Shown here: piece after piece, positions 25,713 through 33,566 of the stretch
How the letters are laid out: each line of letters begins with the position of its first letter
How positions within the stretch are numbered: the first letter of the stretch is position 1
NCBI RefSeq assembly: GCF_900103505.1
Contig: NZ_FNIA01000008.1
Location: forward strand, 1 to 64,000
Origin: Haloarchaeobius iranensis
GTDB taxonomy: Archaea; Halobacteriota; Halobacteria; Halobacteriales; Natrialbaceae
DNA length: 64,000 nt
Direction of reading: 5' to 3'
Notes under the pieces: generated by a model
What the model was told of the DNA's origin: nothing
What the model saw: only the letters and a program-made list of their open reading frames with translations
Databases searched by the model: none
Position numbers and translations under genes: made by a program

Positions 25713-27338
25713 TCACTCCTCGTCGTCGTCGCTCGCCTCGTGTGCGTCCGCGGCGGGCGCGTTCCGCTTGACGCCCTCGATGGCGTCGTAGACCGCGGTC
25801 CGCTCGCTGTAGCCCTGGCCGCAGTCGGCGATGATGTTCCCGTTCCGGTGGCGGAGCCGCCAGCGCCACTTCCCTCCCCTGTCCTCGTACACCTCGAATG
25901 CCGCTCGACCGACGTCCAGCGCGTCGGCGTCGGGCGCGTACCGCCCGATGCGCTCGACGGCCTCCTCGACGCCGGACTCTGACGCGTAGCCCTCGCCGGA
26001 GTCGGCGACGAGTTCGTCGTTGCCGGCCCGGAGCCGCCAGCGCCAGTCGCCGCCCCTGTCCTCGAACGTCTCGAAGGCGAGGCTGCCGTCCGCGACACCG
26101 GACCGGACGGTGTCGACCGCACGCTTGGCGTCTCGCCGACGCGTGTACCCCTCACCGGAGTCGCCGAGGATGTTCCCGTTCTTGTGGACGAGCCGCCAGC
26201 GCCACTCTCGGGCGTTGTCGCGGAACACCTCGAACGACACCGGGTCGAACCGCAGGTAGTCGGCCGGCCCGACGTTGCCCCGGACGCTCTTCAGTGCGCG
26301 GGTCACGCCGCTTCGGTTCGAGTAGCCCTCGCCCGAGTCGGCGATGACGTTGCCGTTGTCGTGTCTGAGCCGCCAGCGCCAGTCGCCGCCCCTGTCCTCG
26401 AACAGCTCGAAGGTCGCCTGCGACTCGGTCTCGGTCACCGCCGGGAGCAACGGCACGTCGTCGAGTGCGTCCTCGCCGGTCTCCGCGGGCTCCTCGGCCG
26501 CGGCCGCCGGCGGCTGGACGACGGTCGCCCCGAGCGCGTTTCGACGGACGCTCTGGAGCCCATTCTGGGCGTTGTGCTTCCGGGTGTACCCCTCACCGCT
26601 GGAGGCGATGACGTTTCCGTTCCGGTGTCGCAGCCGCCAGCGGTACTCGCCGGCCCTGTCCGGGTACAGCTCGAACTGCGCGCTGCTCGTCCGGAGCGAG
26701 TCGAGCTCCGCGGACAGCGCCTCGACCTCGGCCTCCAGCTCGGTCTGGGCCGCCGCTGCATCTGTCCCGGCCTGCTCGCTGGCTGCCGTGTCCCGCTCGA
26801 CCTGCTGTGCCAGCTCGTCCCGGTCCTCGCGGAGCGACTCCAGCTCCGATTCGAGTTCGGAGACGCGCTGGCCCGACGCGGCCGCAGCAGCCCCCGTTCG
26901 TGTCTCGGTCGGGCTCAACAGCGGCACGAACACGCCACCGATACCGATGATGGCGAGCCCCGCCGCGTACAGCAGCGCCACGGGTCGGTTTCCGGTCGTC
27001 GTGCTCCAGTCGACCGGGAAGACGACGGTGAACCAGACGATCGCGGCCGCACACATCACCAGCCCGAGGTACGTCGTGTACGTCGCGGTCCGCTGGAGCG
27101 GGAGCCTGATGACCGGCCCCGCGACCAGCAGCGCGATGCCCGCCGACGCGAGGACGATGCTCGCCTCACGCATCGTCGTCGCGCTCTCGCTCGACATGAA
27201 CAGTGCGATGCCGACGACGCCCACCACGACCCCCACCGCGAACACCCAGTAGCCGTACGCCTCGTCCCCGGTGTCGGCAGTACCGATTCGGTCCTCGTAC
27301 GCGGAGCGGAGCGCCCCGGATTCGTCGTCTGTTGCCAT
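25713..27338 (-). CDS. Membrane protein with coiled coil and five HVO_2922/YegP (DUF1508) repeats
   Basis: A 541-residue protein with four TM helices (about 31-48, 60-79, 88-106, 119-140), a Glu/Arg/Ala-rich coiled coil (about 157-217) and five copies of the DUF1508 (YegP/HVO_2922) module: 220-267, 308-355, 367-414, 420-467 and 479-526. Each repeat has F/E-x-Y/F-x-D-R, a W-RWRLR strand, NGN-I and SGEGY-x9-A-x3-V. The fourth keeps only the frame of the NGN motif (GNDELVADSGEGY). Single or double modules are usual, so five on a membrane anchor is unusual. A TTTTAT box 26 bases above the ATG (27361-27367) supports start 27338. Function is unknown. Confidence 0.88.
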   Translation of the reverse strand: MATDDESGALRSAYEDRIGTADTGDEAYGYWVFAVGVVVGVVGIALFMSSESATTMREASIVLASAGIALLVAGPVIRLPLQRTATYTTYLGLVMCAAAIVWFTVVFPVDWSTTTGNRPVALLYAAGLAIIGIGGVFVPLLSPTETRTGAAAAASGQRVSELESELESLREDRDELAQQVERDTAASEQAGTDAAAAQTELEAEVEALSAELDSLRTSSAQFELYPDRAGEYRWRLRHRNGNVIASSGEGYTRKHNAQNGLQSVRRNALGATVVQPPAAAAEEPAETGEDALDDVPLLPAVTETESQATFELFEDRGGDWRWRLRHDNGNVIADSGEGYSNRSGVTRALKSVRGNVGPADYLRFDPVSFEVFRDNAREWRWRLVHKNGNILGDSGEGYTRRRDAKRAVDTVRSGVADGSLAFETFEDRGGDWRWRLRAGNDELVADSGEGYASESGVEEAVERIGRYAPDADALDVGRAAFEVYEDRGGKWRWRLRHRNGNIIADCGQGYSERTAVYDAIEGVKRNAPAADAHEASDDDEE

Positions 27339-27404
27339 GTGCCATATCTCTGGTGCGCAACATAAAAGTCCTCGTGCGAACTGGAAGACAGGTCGGGGCC
27401 GGCG

Positions 27405-27525
27405 ACACGGGCTATCAGAGTGAACACATGTAGCGCATCTCGGACAATCCGGCGACCGTGCGCTCGGACCGCCAGTTCGAGGCGGACGTGCTGCCGTCCG
27501 GTGGTCGAATCGTGGTCGGCCACCG
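27405..27525 (+). pseudogene. Decayed copy of the O-methyltransferase 3' end
   Basis: The + strand frame here reads as a degenerate version of the C-terminal 40 residues of the methyltransferase at 25046: EHM-stop-RISDNPATVRSDRQFEAD and VLPSGGRIVVGHR against EHTQGIADYLATVRSDPEFE and VLPVGEGIAVSYR. An in-frame TAG replaces a Gln codon, and 20 consecutive bases (27451-27470) match the gene exactly. No promoter or 5' part remains. It lies on the other side of the YegP-repeat gene, which suggests that a second methyltransferase copy, or a duplicated block, once existed here. Confidence 0.7.
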
Positions 27526-27545
27526 GCGAGGCCCGCTGATGCCAC

Positions 27546-27725
27546 TCAGTCCATCGCGTCGAGCAGTCGGTAGCCGAAGACCGGAATGCCGAGCAGCCAG
27601 GCCGGTGCCACCAGGCCGAACCCCTGGGACCCCCAGAGCACGACGTTCAGAAGCGCCAGGACGATCATGAGTCCCATCGTCCGCGGCGAACCGTTCTCCC
27701 ACGACAGAATCGCGTTCGACCCCAT
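27546..27725 (-). CDS. 59-residue two-pass membrane protein
   Basis: A short ORF beginning ATG at 27725 and ending TGA at 27546. It encodes MGSNAILSWENGSPRT, a hydrophobic segment (about 17-33, LMIVLALLNVVLW), a turn with GSQGFG, a second hydrophobic stretch (about 37-52, VAPAWLLGIPVFGY) and RLLDAMD. A TATA-like TTTTTATT on the minus strand near 27748-27756 lies about 26 bases above the ATG, giving a leaderless message, and codon use is haloarchaeal. Function is unknown; the size and topology fit small haloarchaeal membrane proteins. Confidence 0.65.
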   Translation of the reverse strand: MGSNAILSWENGSPRTMGLMIVLALLNVVLWGSQGFGLVAPAWLLGIPVFGYRLLDAMD

Positions 27726-27834
27726 ATATCATCGCCAACGTATGGGAATAAAAACCACTTCTACTCGCTGTACATTACTGGCCGTGGACCGACTGTGGAT
27801 CCCCCTACTCCCCACGGCGCCCCGCTCGCATATC

Positions 27835-27863
27835 GGAGACGCTTCGCTGCGCTCCGCGTCTCC
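27835..27863. terminator. Hairpin abutting the aminopeptidase stop codon
   Basis: An 8-bp perfect stem GGAGACGC/GCGTCTCC encloses a 13-base loop (TTCGCTGCGCTCC) and touches the stop codon of the M29 gene read on the minus strand. The loop resembles that of a hairpin at 43921-43947 (TCGCTCCGCTC). A role in 3'-end formation or mRNA stability is plausible but unproven. Confidence 0.45.
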
Positions 27864-28952
27864 CTATTCGAACCCGTCCTCGAACACGAAGGTCCCGTCG
27901 CGCTGGACGACCTCGCCGTCGACCTCGATGAAGCTGTCCTCGCTCATGTCGACGATCATGTCCTCGTGGACGACCGAGTCGTTGCCCTCGTTCTCTTCGC
28001 CGACGTTCTTCTCGTAGGCACGGCCGAGCGCGAGGTGGATGGTGTCGCCCATCTTCTCGTCGAACAGCATGTTGTACGTGAACCGGTCGATGTCGCGGTT
28101 CATCCCGATGCCAAGCTCGCCGAGGTGGCGGGCACCGTCGTCGGTGTCGAGCAGTGCCGAGAGCACCTCCTCGTTCTTCTCGGCGCTGTGCTCGACGACC
28201 TCGCCCTCCTCGAACTTCAGGTAGACGTTCGTTATCTCGCGCCCCTGGGCCATCAGCGGCTTGTCGAACAGCACCTCGCCCTCGACAGAATCCGGGATGG
28301 GTGCGGTGAACACCTCGCCGCCGGGCATGTTGTTCTCGGCCGTGTCGTTGACCGTGATGTTCCCGGCGACGGACATCGTGACGTCGGTCGTGTCGCCGCT
28401 CACGATGCGGACCTCCTCGGCGGGGTCGAGAATCTCGACCATCTGGGCCTGGAACTCGCGCTGCTCGTCCCAGTCCTTGTTGATGGCGCCCCAGACGAAC
28501 TCCTCGTACGCCTCGGTGCTCATCTCGGCCTTCTGGGCGTCGCCGGGCGCGGGGTACTGCGTGACGACCCAGTTCGACTCCATCACCGTCTCCTGGATGG
28601 GCTTCATGTGCTGGCGACGGGCCTGGTTCTTCTCGGGCGGCACGTCGCTCGTCTCGAACATGTTCTTCGAGCCCCGGATGGAGATGAAGGCGTCCGTCTC
28701 CTCTGCGGCGGCGAGCGTGTGCGAGGGCGTGTCGAAGTCCTCGGGGTCGGCAGCACGCATGTACGCGCGATCCACGCGACTCGACTGGAGGCGTGTCTGT
28801 GGGTGCGCCCCCTTCTCGCCGAGCAGTTCGGCGACGGCGACGGCGAGGTCCTCCGCCTCCGGCGGCCCCGTGACGGTGACGTTGTCACCGGCTTCGATCT
28901 CGGCACAGTCCTCGACGAGTACTTCGGCCTGTTCCCTGACGCGTTCGTCCAT
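27864..28952 (-). CDS. Aminopeptidase, M29 family
   Basis: A 362-residue thermophilic-type (AmpS/PepS, M29) metalloaminopeptidase. Family segments include the N-terminal VLVEDCAEIEAGDNVTV, the NNMPGGEVFTAPIPDSVEG block that supplies the first metal Glu, FEEGEVVEHSAEKNEEV with the second, HLGELGIGMN with catalytic and metal residues, and the final HLALGRAY and HEDMIVDMS. These enzymes release N-terminal residues and bind two metal ions. ATG 28952 has a TATA-like AATATC (28973-28978) about 24 bases above it. Stop abuts a hairpin. The protein is strongly acidic. Confidence 0.9.
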   Translation of the reverse strand: MDERVREQAEVLVEDCAEIEAGDNVTVTGPPEAEDLAVAVAELLGEKGAHPQTRLQSSRVDRAYMRAADPEDFDTPSHTLAAAEETDAFISIRGSKNMFETSDVPPEKNQARRQHMKPIQETVMESNWVVTQYPAPGDAQKAEMSTEAYEEFVWGAINKDWDEQREFQAQMVEILDPAEEVRIVSGDTTDVTMSVAGNITVNDTAENNMPGGEVFTAPIPDSVEGEVLFDKPLMAQGREITNVYLKFEEGEVVEHSAEKNEEVLSALLDTDDGARHLGELGIGMNRDIDRFTYNMLFDEKMGDTIHLALGRAYEKNVGEENEGNDSVVHEDMIVDMSEDSFIEVDGEVVQRDGTFVFEDGFE

Positions 28953-29061
28953 ACCACGGGTTACGACAAGCGACTGATATTCGTTTCGAAACATGGCCTG
29001 CCCGCCCACGGGCCGCGCTGTCGGGCCGTCGGTGGCAGACGAGGAGGACGGAGCCGCCGTG

Positions 29062-29856
29062 CTACCGCCGGCTGCCGGGCTGTGGGTCGACGTGGGGCGC
29101 GGCCATGAGGTCGTCGAACGGTTTCCCGTCGAGCCACTCGAGCAGGGCGACGAGCTGCTCGGTCGCGGCCTCGAACAGCTGTTCGCCCTTCTCGGCGGTC
29201 GCGTCGGTCTGGTCGCCGAAGACGCCGTTGGGCGAGTTGTCGATGGCGTCGTAGTAGTTCCGGGCACCGTGAATCGTCGGGTCCCCATCTTCCAGGTTCA
29301 CGCGGCCGCCGTCGCGTGCCTGCTCCAGGCGGTCGTCGTGGACGTTGTCGCCGTCGAGGTACTGCAGCATCGCCGTCTCCTTCGGGCCGCCGTGGGGGCC
29401 GTTGTGCTCGAACAGCTCGTTGACGAGGTCGGGGATGGACTCGTCCCACATCCACTCGACGGCGAAGGCGACGCGGTCCTCTCGAAGGCGTCGGCCCACC
29501 TCGCGGAGGTGCTGCATGTTGCCGCCGTGCGCGTTGACGTAGACGACGCGGTCGATGCCGTGGTGGGTGAGGCTCCGCGTCATGCTCTCGACGTAGTCGC
29601 GGAACGCCGGCGGGTCGACCGACATCGTCCCGTGGAACTGCCGATGGTGCATGCTCACGCCCACGTTGACCGTCGGTGTGCAGAGGTAGCCGGCGCGGTC
29701 GGCCGCCTCGCGGGCGAGGTGTTCCGCGATCACGTGGTCGGTGCTCTCGGGGAGGTGTGGCCCGTGCTGCTCCGTCGACCCGATGGGGACGACCGCGAGC
29801 GACTCCTCGGCGAAGTACGAACCGAGGTCCGGCCACGCCTGGTCGGCGAGGTACAT
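29062..29856 (-). CDS. Creatininase-family amidohydrolase (ArfB/MftE-like)
   Basis: A 264-residue creatininase-superfamily metalloenzyme. Metal ligands are visible at Glu29-x-His31 (STEQHGPHLPESTD) and Asp40, a His near 112 in VNAHGGN and a Glu near 140-160 (GPKETAMLQ). Archaeal members include ArfB, the FAPy deformylase that makes a riboflavin/F420 precursor, and bacterial MftE. I infer ArfB-like function from the family and the archaeal context only. ATG 29856 is the sole suitable start. Confidence 0.85.
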   Translation of the reverse strand: MYLADQAWPDLGSYFAEESLAVVPIGSTEQHGPHLPESTDHVIAEHLAREAADRAGYLCTPTVNVGVSMHHRQFHGTMSVDPPAFRDYVESMTRSLTHHGIDRVVYVNAHGGNMQHLREVGRRLREDRVAFAVEWMWDESIPDLVNELFEHNGPHGGPKETAMLQYLDGDNVHDDRLEQARDGGRVNLEDGDPTIHGARNYYDAIDNSPNGVFGDQTDATAEKGEQLFEAATEQLVALLEWLDGKPFDDLMAAPHVDPQPGSRR

Positions 29857-29937
29857 GGAGGTGCACGGGTACGCGGCGACGAAAAAGGTGGCTCTCCCGG
29901 CCAGCCGCGGGGTGGACCCGCGACTGGGACCGTCCCC

Positions 29938-30591
29938 CTACTCGTCGCTGCGGCGGCTCTCGTCCCGTCGCGACGACCGGTCCCGGCTGCTACCACTGGC
30001 GGTACTGCCGGACTCCGGCTCCGACCCGCGGTCGCCGGCGCGGCCGCCGGACGAACGCGAGCGACTGCTGGACGCGTCACGTCGCGTGGTCTCGACCGAC
30101 GTCTCCGCCGAGCTGTCGTCGTCGGACGGGCCGTCCCGCGCCGACCAGTCCGCCGTCGAACCGCCGCCGCCCCCCTTCTTCCTGGGCGCCGGGTCGGACG
30201 ACGAGGACGAGTCGCGGGCACGTCCCCCGCTGCGGCCCGTCCGTGCCTCGGCGCCGGACGCGCGCCCGCCGCTGCCCGACGTCGTCGTCCGGCCCAGTCC
30301 GGTGGTCGCGCTCTCGGTGCCGGCCTCGACCGCGTCGGCGACGACCTTGTACGTCGTCCCGGCCATCCCGGCGGTCCAGATCGCGGCGGCGGCAAGGAAG
30401 ACGGCGCCGCCGACGAGGACGGTGAGGAAGCTCGCCTCCGCCGACCCGCTTCGCATCGAGGCGGCACCGCCGATGCTGAGTATCATGAACCCGGCGAACC
30501 CGACGGCGCCACTCAGGATCGTGACCAGCAGCTGGTAGCCCATCAGCTTGAAGCCGTACTTGATGCCGTCCATCGTCGAGACCGCGGTCAT
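29938..30591 (-). CDS. Two-pass membrane protein with long Ser/Arg/Gly-rich tail
   Basis: I do not recognise the family. The 217-residue protein has two hydrophobic helices (about 15-40 and 56-82, GFKLMGYQLLVTILSG and FLTVLVGGAVFLAAAAIW) followed by about 120 residues of low complexity made of Ser, Arg, Asp and Gly (for example SSSSSDPAPRKKGGGGG) that should be disordered. The ATG at 30591 has a fair ribosome-binding sequence (GGTGAG) five bases above it. It is co-directional with, and 74 bases from, the zinc-ribbon membrane protein, whose arginine/aspartate-rich tail is similar in character. Confidence 0.75.
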   Translation of the reverse strand: MTAVSTMDGIKYGFKLMGYQLLVTILSGAVGFAGFMILSIGGAASMRSGSAEASFLTVLVGGAVFLAAAAIWTAGMAGTTYKVVADAVEAGTESATTGLGRTTTSGSGGRASGAEARTGRSGGRARDSSSSSDPAPRKKGGGGGSTADWSARDGPSDDDSSAETSVETTRRDASSSRSRSSGGRAGDRGSEPESGSTASGSSRDRSSRRDESRRSDE

Positions 30592-30665
30592 CGTCTCACC
30601 ATGCACCCAATCTTGTCACTGCGGTGTTTAGTTCTTCTCGCCGACGGGGTTGGCTTCTCATCGAA

Positions 30666-31925
30666 TCACGCGTCGGCGAGCCACTGCTGACGCCACCAGA
30701 GGTAGAGGCCGGTGACGACGAGGTTCAGGTACGGCACCGCGACGAGGTAGTAGGCGGCCGAGGGCCTGCGGCCGGTCTCGTGGGCGACGTACCGTCGGTC
30801 GAAGTAGAGCGCGAACGGCGCGAGCGTCGGCGTCAGCACCACGCCGAGTTCGAGCAGCCCCCCACCGTCGCCGACCCACGGTACCGTCCCGGACGCGACC
30901 GCGGTCGGGTCCGCCGCGACCCCGAGGACGGCACCGAAGAACGTCAGCACGGCGGGAACCAGCACGCCGGCCCACCACCGACTGCTCGGCACCGCCGGCT
31001 CGTACGGCGTGTCGGCGTCGGCCCGCCGGGCGGCCTGTCGCTCCGCCAGCCGTTCGCTCCGGTCGCGGTCCGGTGCCGGTCCGCGGGGTGGCTCTCGCGG
31101 TTGCCGCCGGCGGGCCGAGCGTTCGCGGTAGTCGCCGCCAGCGCCGTGCCGCGGCTCCTGCTCCGAGGCGATCGTCTCCGCGCGGCGGTCACGTTCGTAC
31201 TGTACCTCGCCGCCGGCGTCGGTCGTCCGGCCGCTGCTCTCCCGGCTCGGCTCGCGGCGGCCGGGCTGTTGCGGTTCGCTCCGGCGGTCGCGTCGCCGTC
31301 GGTCCCGAGGCCGACTCTCGGGTGGGTCCCGCCGGCGCGGACGCGACTGGCCGTCCGAGCCGGTCTCGCGGTCGTCACGCTGCCCGTCGTGCTGCGCCTG
31401 GTCACTGCCTGCCCCGTCGTCCGCCGTGGCCACGTCCGGCTGCGTCGCGCCACAGCCCGTACAGCGGACCGCCTGTGCGACGAGCACCGAACTGCACTCC
31501 GGACAGCGCTTCTGCCAGGGTTCCAGCGTCGCCGTCTCGGCGTCGGCGGCGTCCGTCCGGTCCCTGTCGGCGGCGTCCTGGGTACCGCCCGATTCGCTGC
31601 TAGCGCCGCCCCCGTTCGACCTGTCGCGCTCGGTCCCGTCCGCGGGTCCGGTTCCGGTCGACGCCGCCTCGGGTGCTGCAGGGTCGGTCGCCCGCACTAT
31701 CTCCTCGGACTCGTCGTGCTGGTCGTCGCTTGTCTCACTGCCGGAGCTGCTGTCGGCATCGGACGAACTATCTGCCGGACCGGCCGCAGCGGTCTGGCCG
31801 GACTGCTCGCCACGCTCCTCGGTGGCGAGCGCCGTGCCGCAGGCCGAGCAGAACCGGTCTCCGGCGTCCGCACGCGTCCCACAGGATGGACACACCGTCG
31901 CGTCGGCACCACCGTCACGACTCAT
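30666..31925 (-). CDS. Double zinc-ribbon membrane protein with RD-rich linker
   Basis: A 419-residue protein with two zinc ribbons (Cys12-15-26-29 and Cys141-144-155-158), a Ser/Asp/Gly-rich stretch between them, a long Arg/Asp/Gln/Glu linker (about 170-305) and a C-terminal membrane domain with three hydrophobic helices (about 309-335, 348-368 and 390-412). The ribbons match short zinc-ribbon modules seen at the N terminus of haloarchaeal membrane proteins. The RD-rich linker could bind RNA or membranes; that is inference. A TATA-like box on the minus strand near 31950-31958 lies about 26-29 bases above the ATG. Confidence 0.78.
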   Translation of the reverse strand: MSRDGGADATVCPSCGTRADAGDRFCSACGTALATEERGEQSGQTAAAGPADSSSDADSSSGSETSDDQHDESEEIVRATDPAAPEAASTGTGPADGTERDRSNGGGASSESGGTQDAADRDRTDAADAETATLEPWQKRCPECSSVLVAQAVRCTGCGATQPDVATADDGAGSDQAQHDGQRDDRETGSDGQSRPRRRDPPESRPRDRRRRDRRSEPQQPGRREPSRESSGRTTDAGGEVQYERDRRAETIASEQEPRHGAGGDYRERSARRRQPREPPRGPAPDRDRSERLAERQAARRADADTPYEPAVPSSRWWAGVLVPAVLTFFGAVLGVAADPTAVASGTVPWVGDGGGLLELGVVLTPTLAPFALYFDRRYVAHETGRRPSAAYYLVAVPYLNLVVTGLYLWWRQQWLADA

Positions 31926-32020
31926 TGGATATTGACACGTTCGGCAGGGGGAGGCAAATAAGTTCCTGCGTCGACCGCTGCACTCAACGCCTTTGGGCCT
32001 CCGTCACGAACTGCCGAACG

Positions 32021-33514
32021 ATGCGCCGCCGTGCCCTGCTCTCCACGCTCGCGACCGCCTCCATCGCCGGCTGTAACGGCCTCGCAGACGGCGGAGGGAC
32101 GACCCGACGGCCGCTGGAGGTCGAGACACCGACGCCGACAGCGACCGACTCGCCGTTCGCGGAGCCACGCGTCGAGCGGTCGCCGGCGACCGTCAGCGAG
32201 GTCGGCCCCGAGCACCGCCTGGTCTCGCTCCGCGCGACCGACGTTCCTGACGGACTCGCCCTCGATGCCGGGTTCGTCGGGACGGCCACCGAGTCCCACC
32301 CGGCGCTGCTCTGGGTCGGTCTCCGCAACGTCTCCGACTCCGACCGGACCCTCGAGTTCGGGGCGACCCCGCCGGTCTCCACGTACCGCCTCCGTGGCCG
32401 CGGCCTGCCGCTGTACGTCGTTCCCGTCTCCCAGGGGGACCCGACGGAGGGCCTCCGGCTCTGGAACGCCTGCTGGAAGACCCGTTCACGGGACGTGGTC
32501 GAGCCCGAGGACGAGACCCGGTCGGTGACGATACCGCCCGGCGCGACTGTCGGCGGACGCTACGGCGTCGTCGTGATGCGCGGTGCGGACGTGTGTCTCC
32601 CGACCGGCCAGTACGCGGTCGTCGGCGACGGTGGCTGGCGGCTCGGGCTCTCGGTGTTCCCCAGTCGGGCGGACGACTGGCGTGGGTCACAGTTCACGGA
32701 CCCGTCGACGCCGGGACTGACCGCGATCGACGGGACCGTCCACTGGTTCCACGAGGCCGACGCGGACACGCCACGCTACCTGGAACCGAGCGCGGAGCAG
32801 GTCGGCCTCGCCAACGGCCGGCTCCGGACGACGCTGCACAACTACGGGCCGGGCTCGCTCGTCCACGACGGGGCGTGGGCGCTCGTCTCCCGGCACGAGG
32901 ACGGCTGGGCGGTGGTCGCGCCGCTCGCCAGGGAGAGCAGCAGCGACGAGGACACCGTCGTCAGGCCGGGCGAACGGGACCGGACGACGTTCGACATCGA
33001 CGGCCGGCCGCGGCTCGCCTACGGCGACCCCGCGAGCATCGGCGGGCTGTCTCCCGGGCGGTACGCTGTCGTCTTCCCCCGGGTGCAGGTGTGGCGCGGC
33101 AACGAGCGCCGCTCGCTCGACGTGTTCGCCACGCTCGTCGAACTCGTGGGGGACGGCCCGGAACTCGCACCGTCGGGCATGGTCGAGTCGACGACCAGGC
33201 GCGGCGACACCCTCGACGTGCTCGCCTCGGGCGACTCCGGCCCGTCGGACGCCGTCGTGACGGTCGAACGCACGGCGACGCGACCGGACACCTCGCTGAT
33301 ACTCCCGCAGGTGCTCCAGTTCCAGGCGCTCCGGGACACGCTCTCGTACCTCGTCGACGGCGACGTCGACCGGGTCGAGCTGCGGACGCCCGACGTGCGC
33401 CGGGAGCGGTTCGCCATCGGTGCCGCGACCCTTGGGCTCCCGACGGGGGAGGACGGCGGCGTCGCCTTCGCCTTCGATGGCACCGGCTACCGCGTCCGGA
33501 CCGAGTCGGGCTGA
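32021..33514 (+). CDS. Secreted lipoprotein, paralogue of next gene
   Basis: A 497-residue haloarchaeal lipoprotein of unknown family. It begins MRRRALLST, a Tat-compatible basic/hydrophobic signal, with a lipobox ending at Cys18 (ASIAGC), then a Thr/Pro-rich spacer (about 28-45). The remainder is beta-rich and repeats the layout of the next gene: an LRATDVP-type first block, an LYVVPVSQGDP block, NACWKT, LVNPGTTVG-like strands, and a C-terminal LQFQALRDTLSYLVDG segment. ATG 32021 is taken because it immediately precedes the signal. No enzymatic motif is seen; an extracytoplasmic binding or structural role is inferred. Confidence 0.85.
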   Translation: MRRRALLSTLATASIAGCNGLADGGGTTRRPLEVETPTPTATDSPFAEPRVERSPATVSEVGPEHRLVSLRATDVPDGLALDAGFVGTATESHPALLWVGLRNVSDSDRTLEFGATPPVSTYRLRGRGLPLYVVPVSQGDPTEGLRLWNACWKTRSRDVVEPEDETRSVTIPPGATVGGRYGVVVMRGADVCLPTGQYAVVGDGGWRLGLSVFPSRADDWRGSQFTDPSTPGLTAIDGTVHWFHEADADTPRYLEPSAEQVGLANGRLRTTLHNYGPGSLVHDGAWALVSRHEDGWAVVAPLARESSSDEDTVVRPGERDRTTFDIDGRPRLAYGDPASIGGLSPGRYAVVFPRVQVWRGNERRSLDVFATLVELVGDGPELAPSGMVESTTRRGDTLDVLASGDSGPSDAVVTVERTATRPDTSLILPQVLQFQALRDTLSYLVDGDVDRVELRTPDVRRERFAIGAATLGLPTGEDGGVAFAFDGTGYRVRTESG

Positions 33515-33566
33515 CCGGCCGACGGGCACCGCAAGAGGGATGTCGGTCCGCTGACCATCGACGGTC

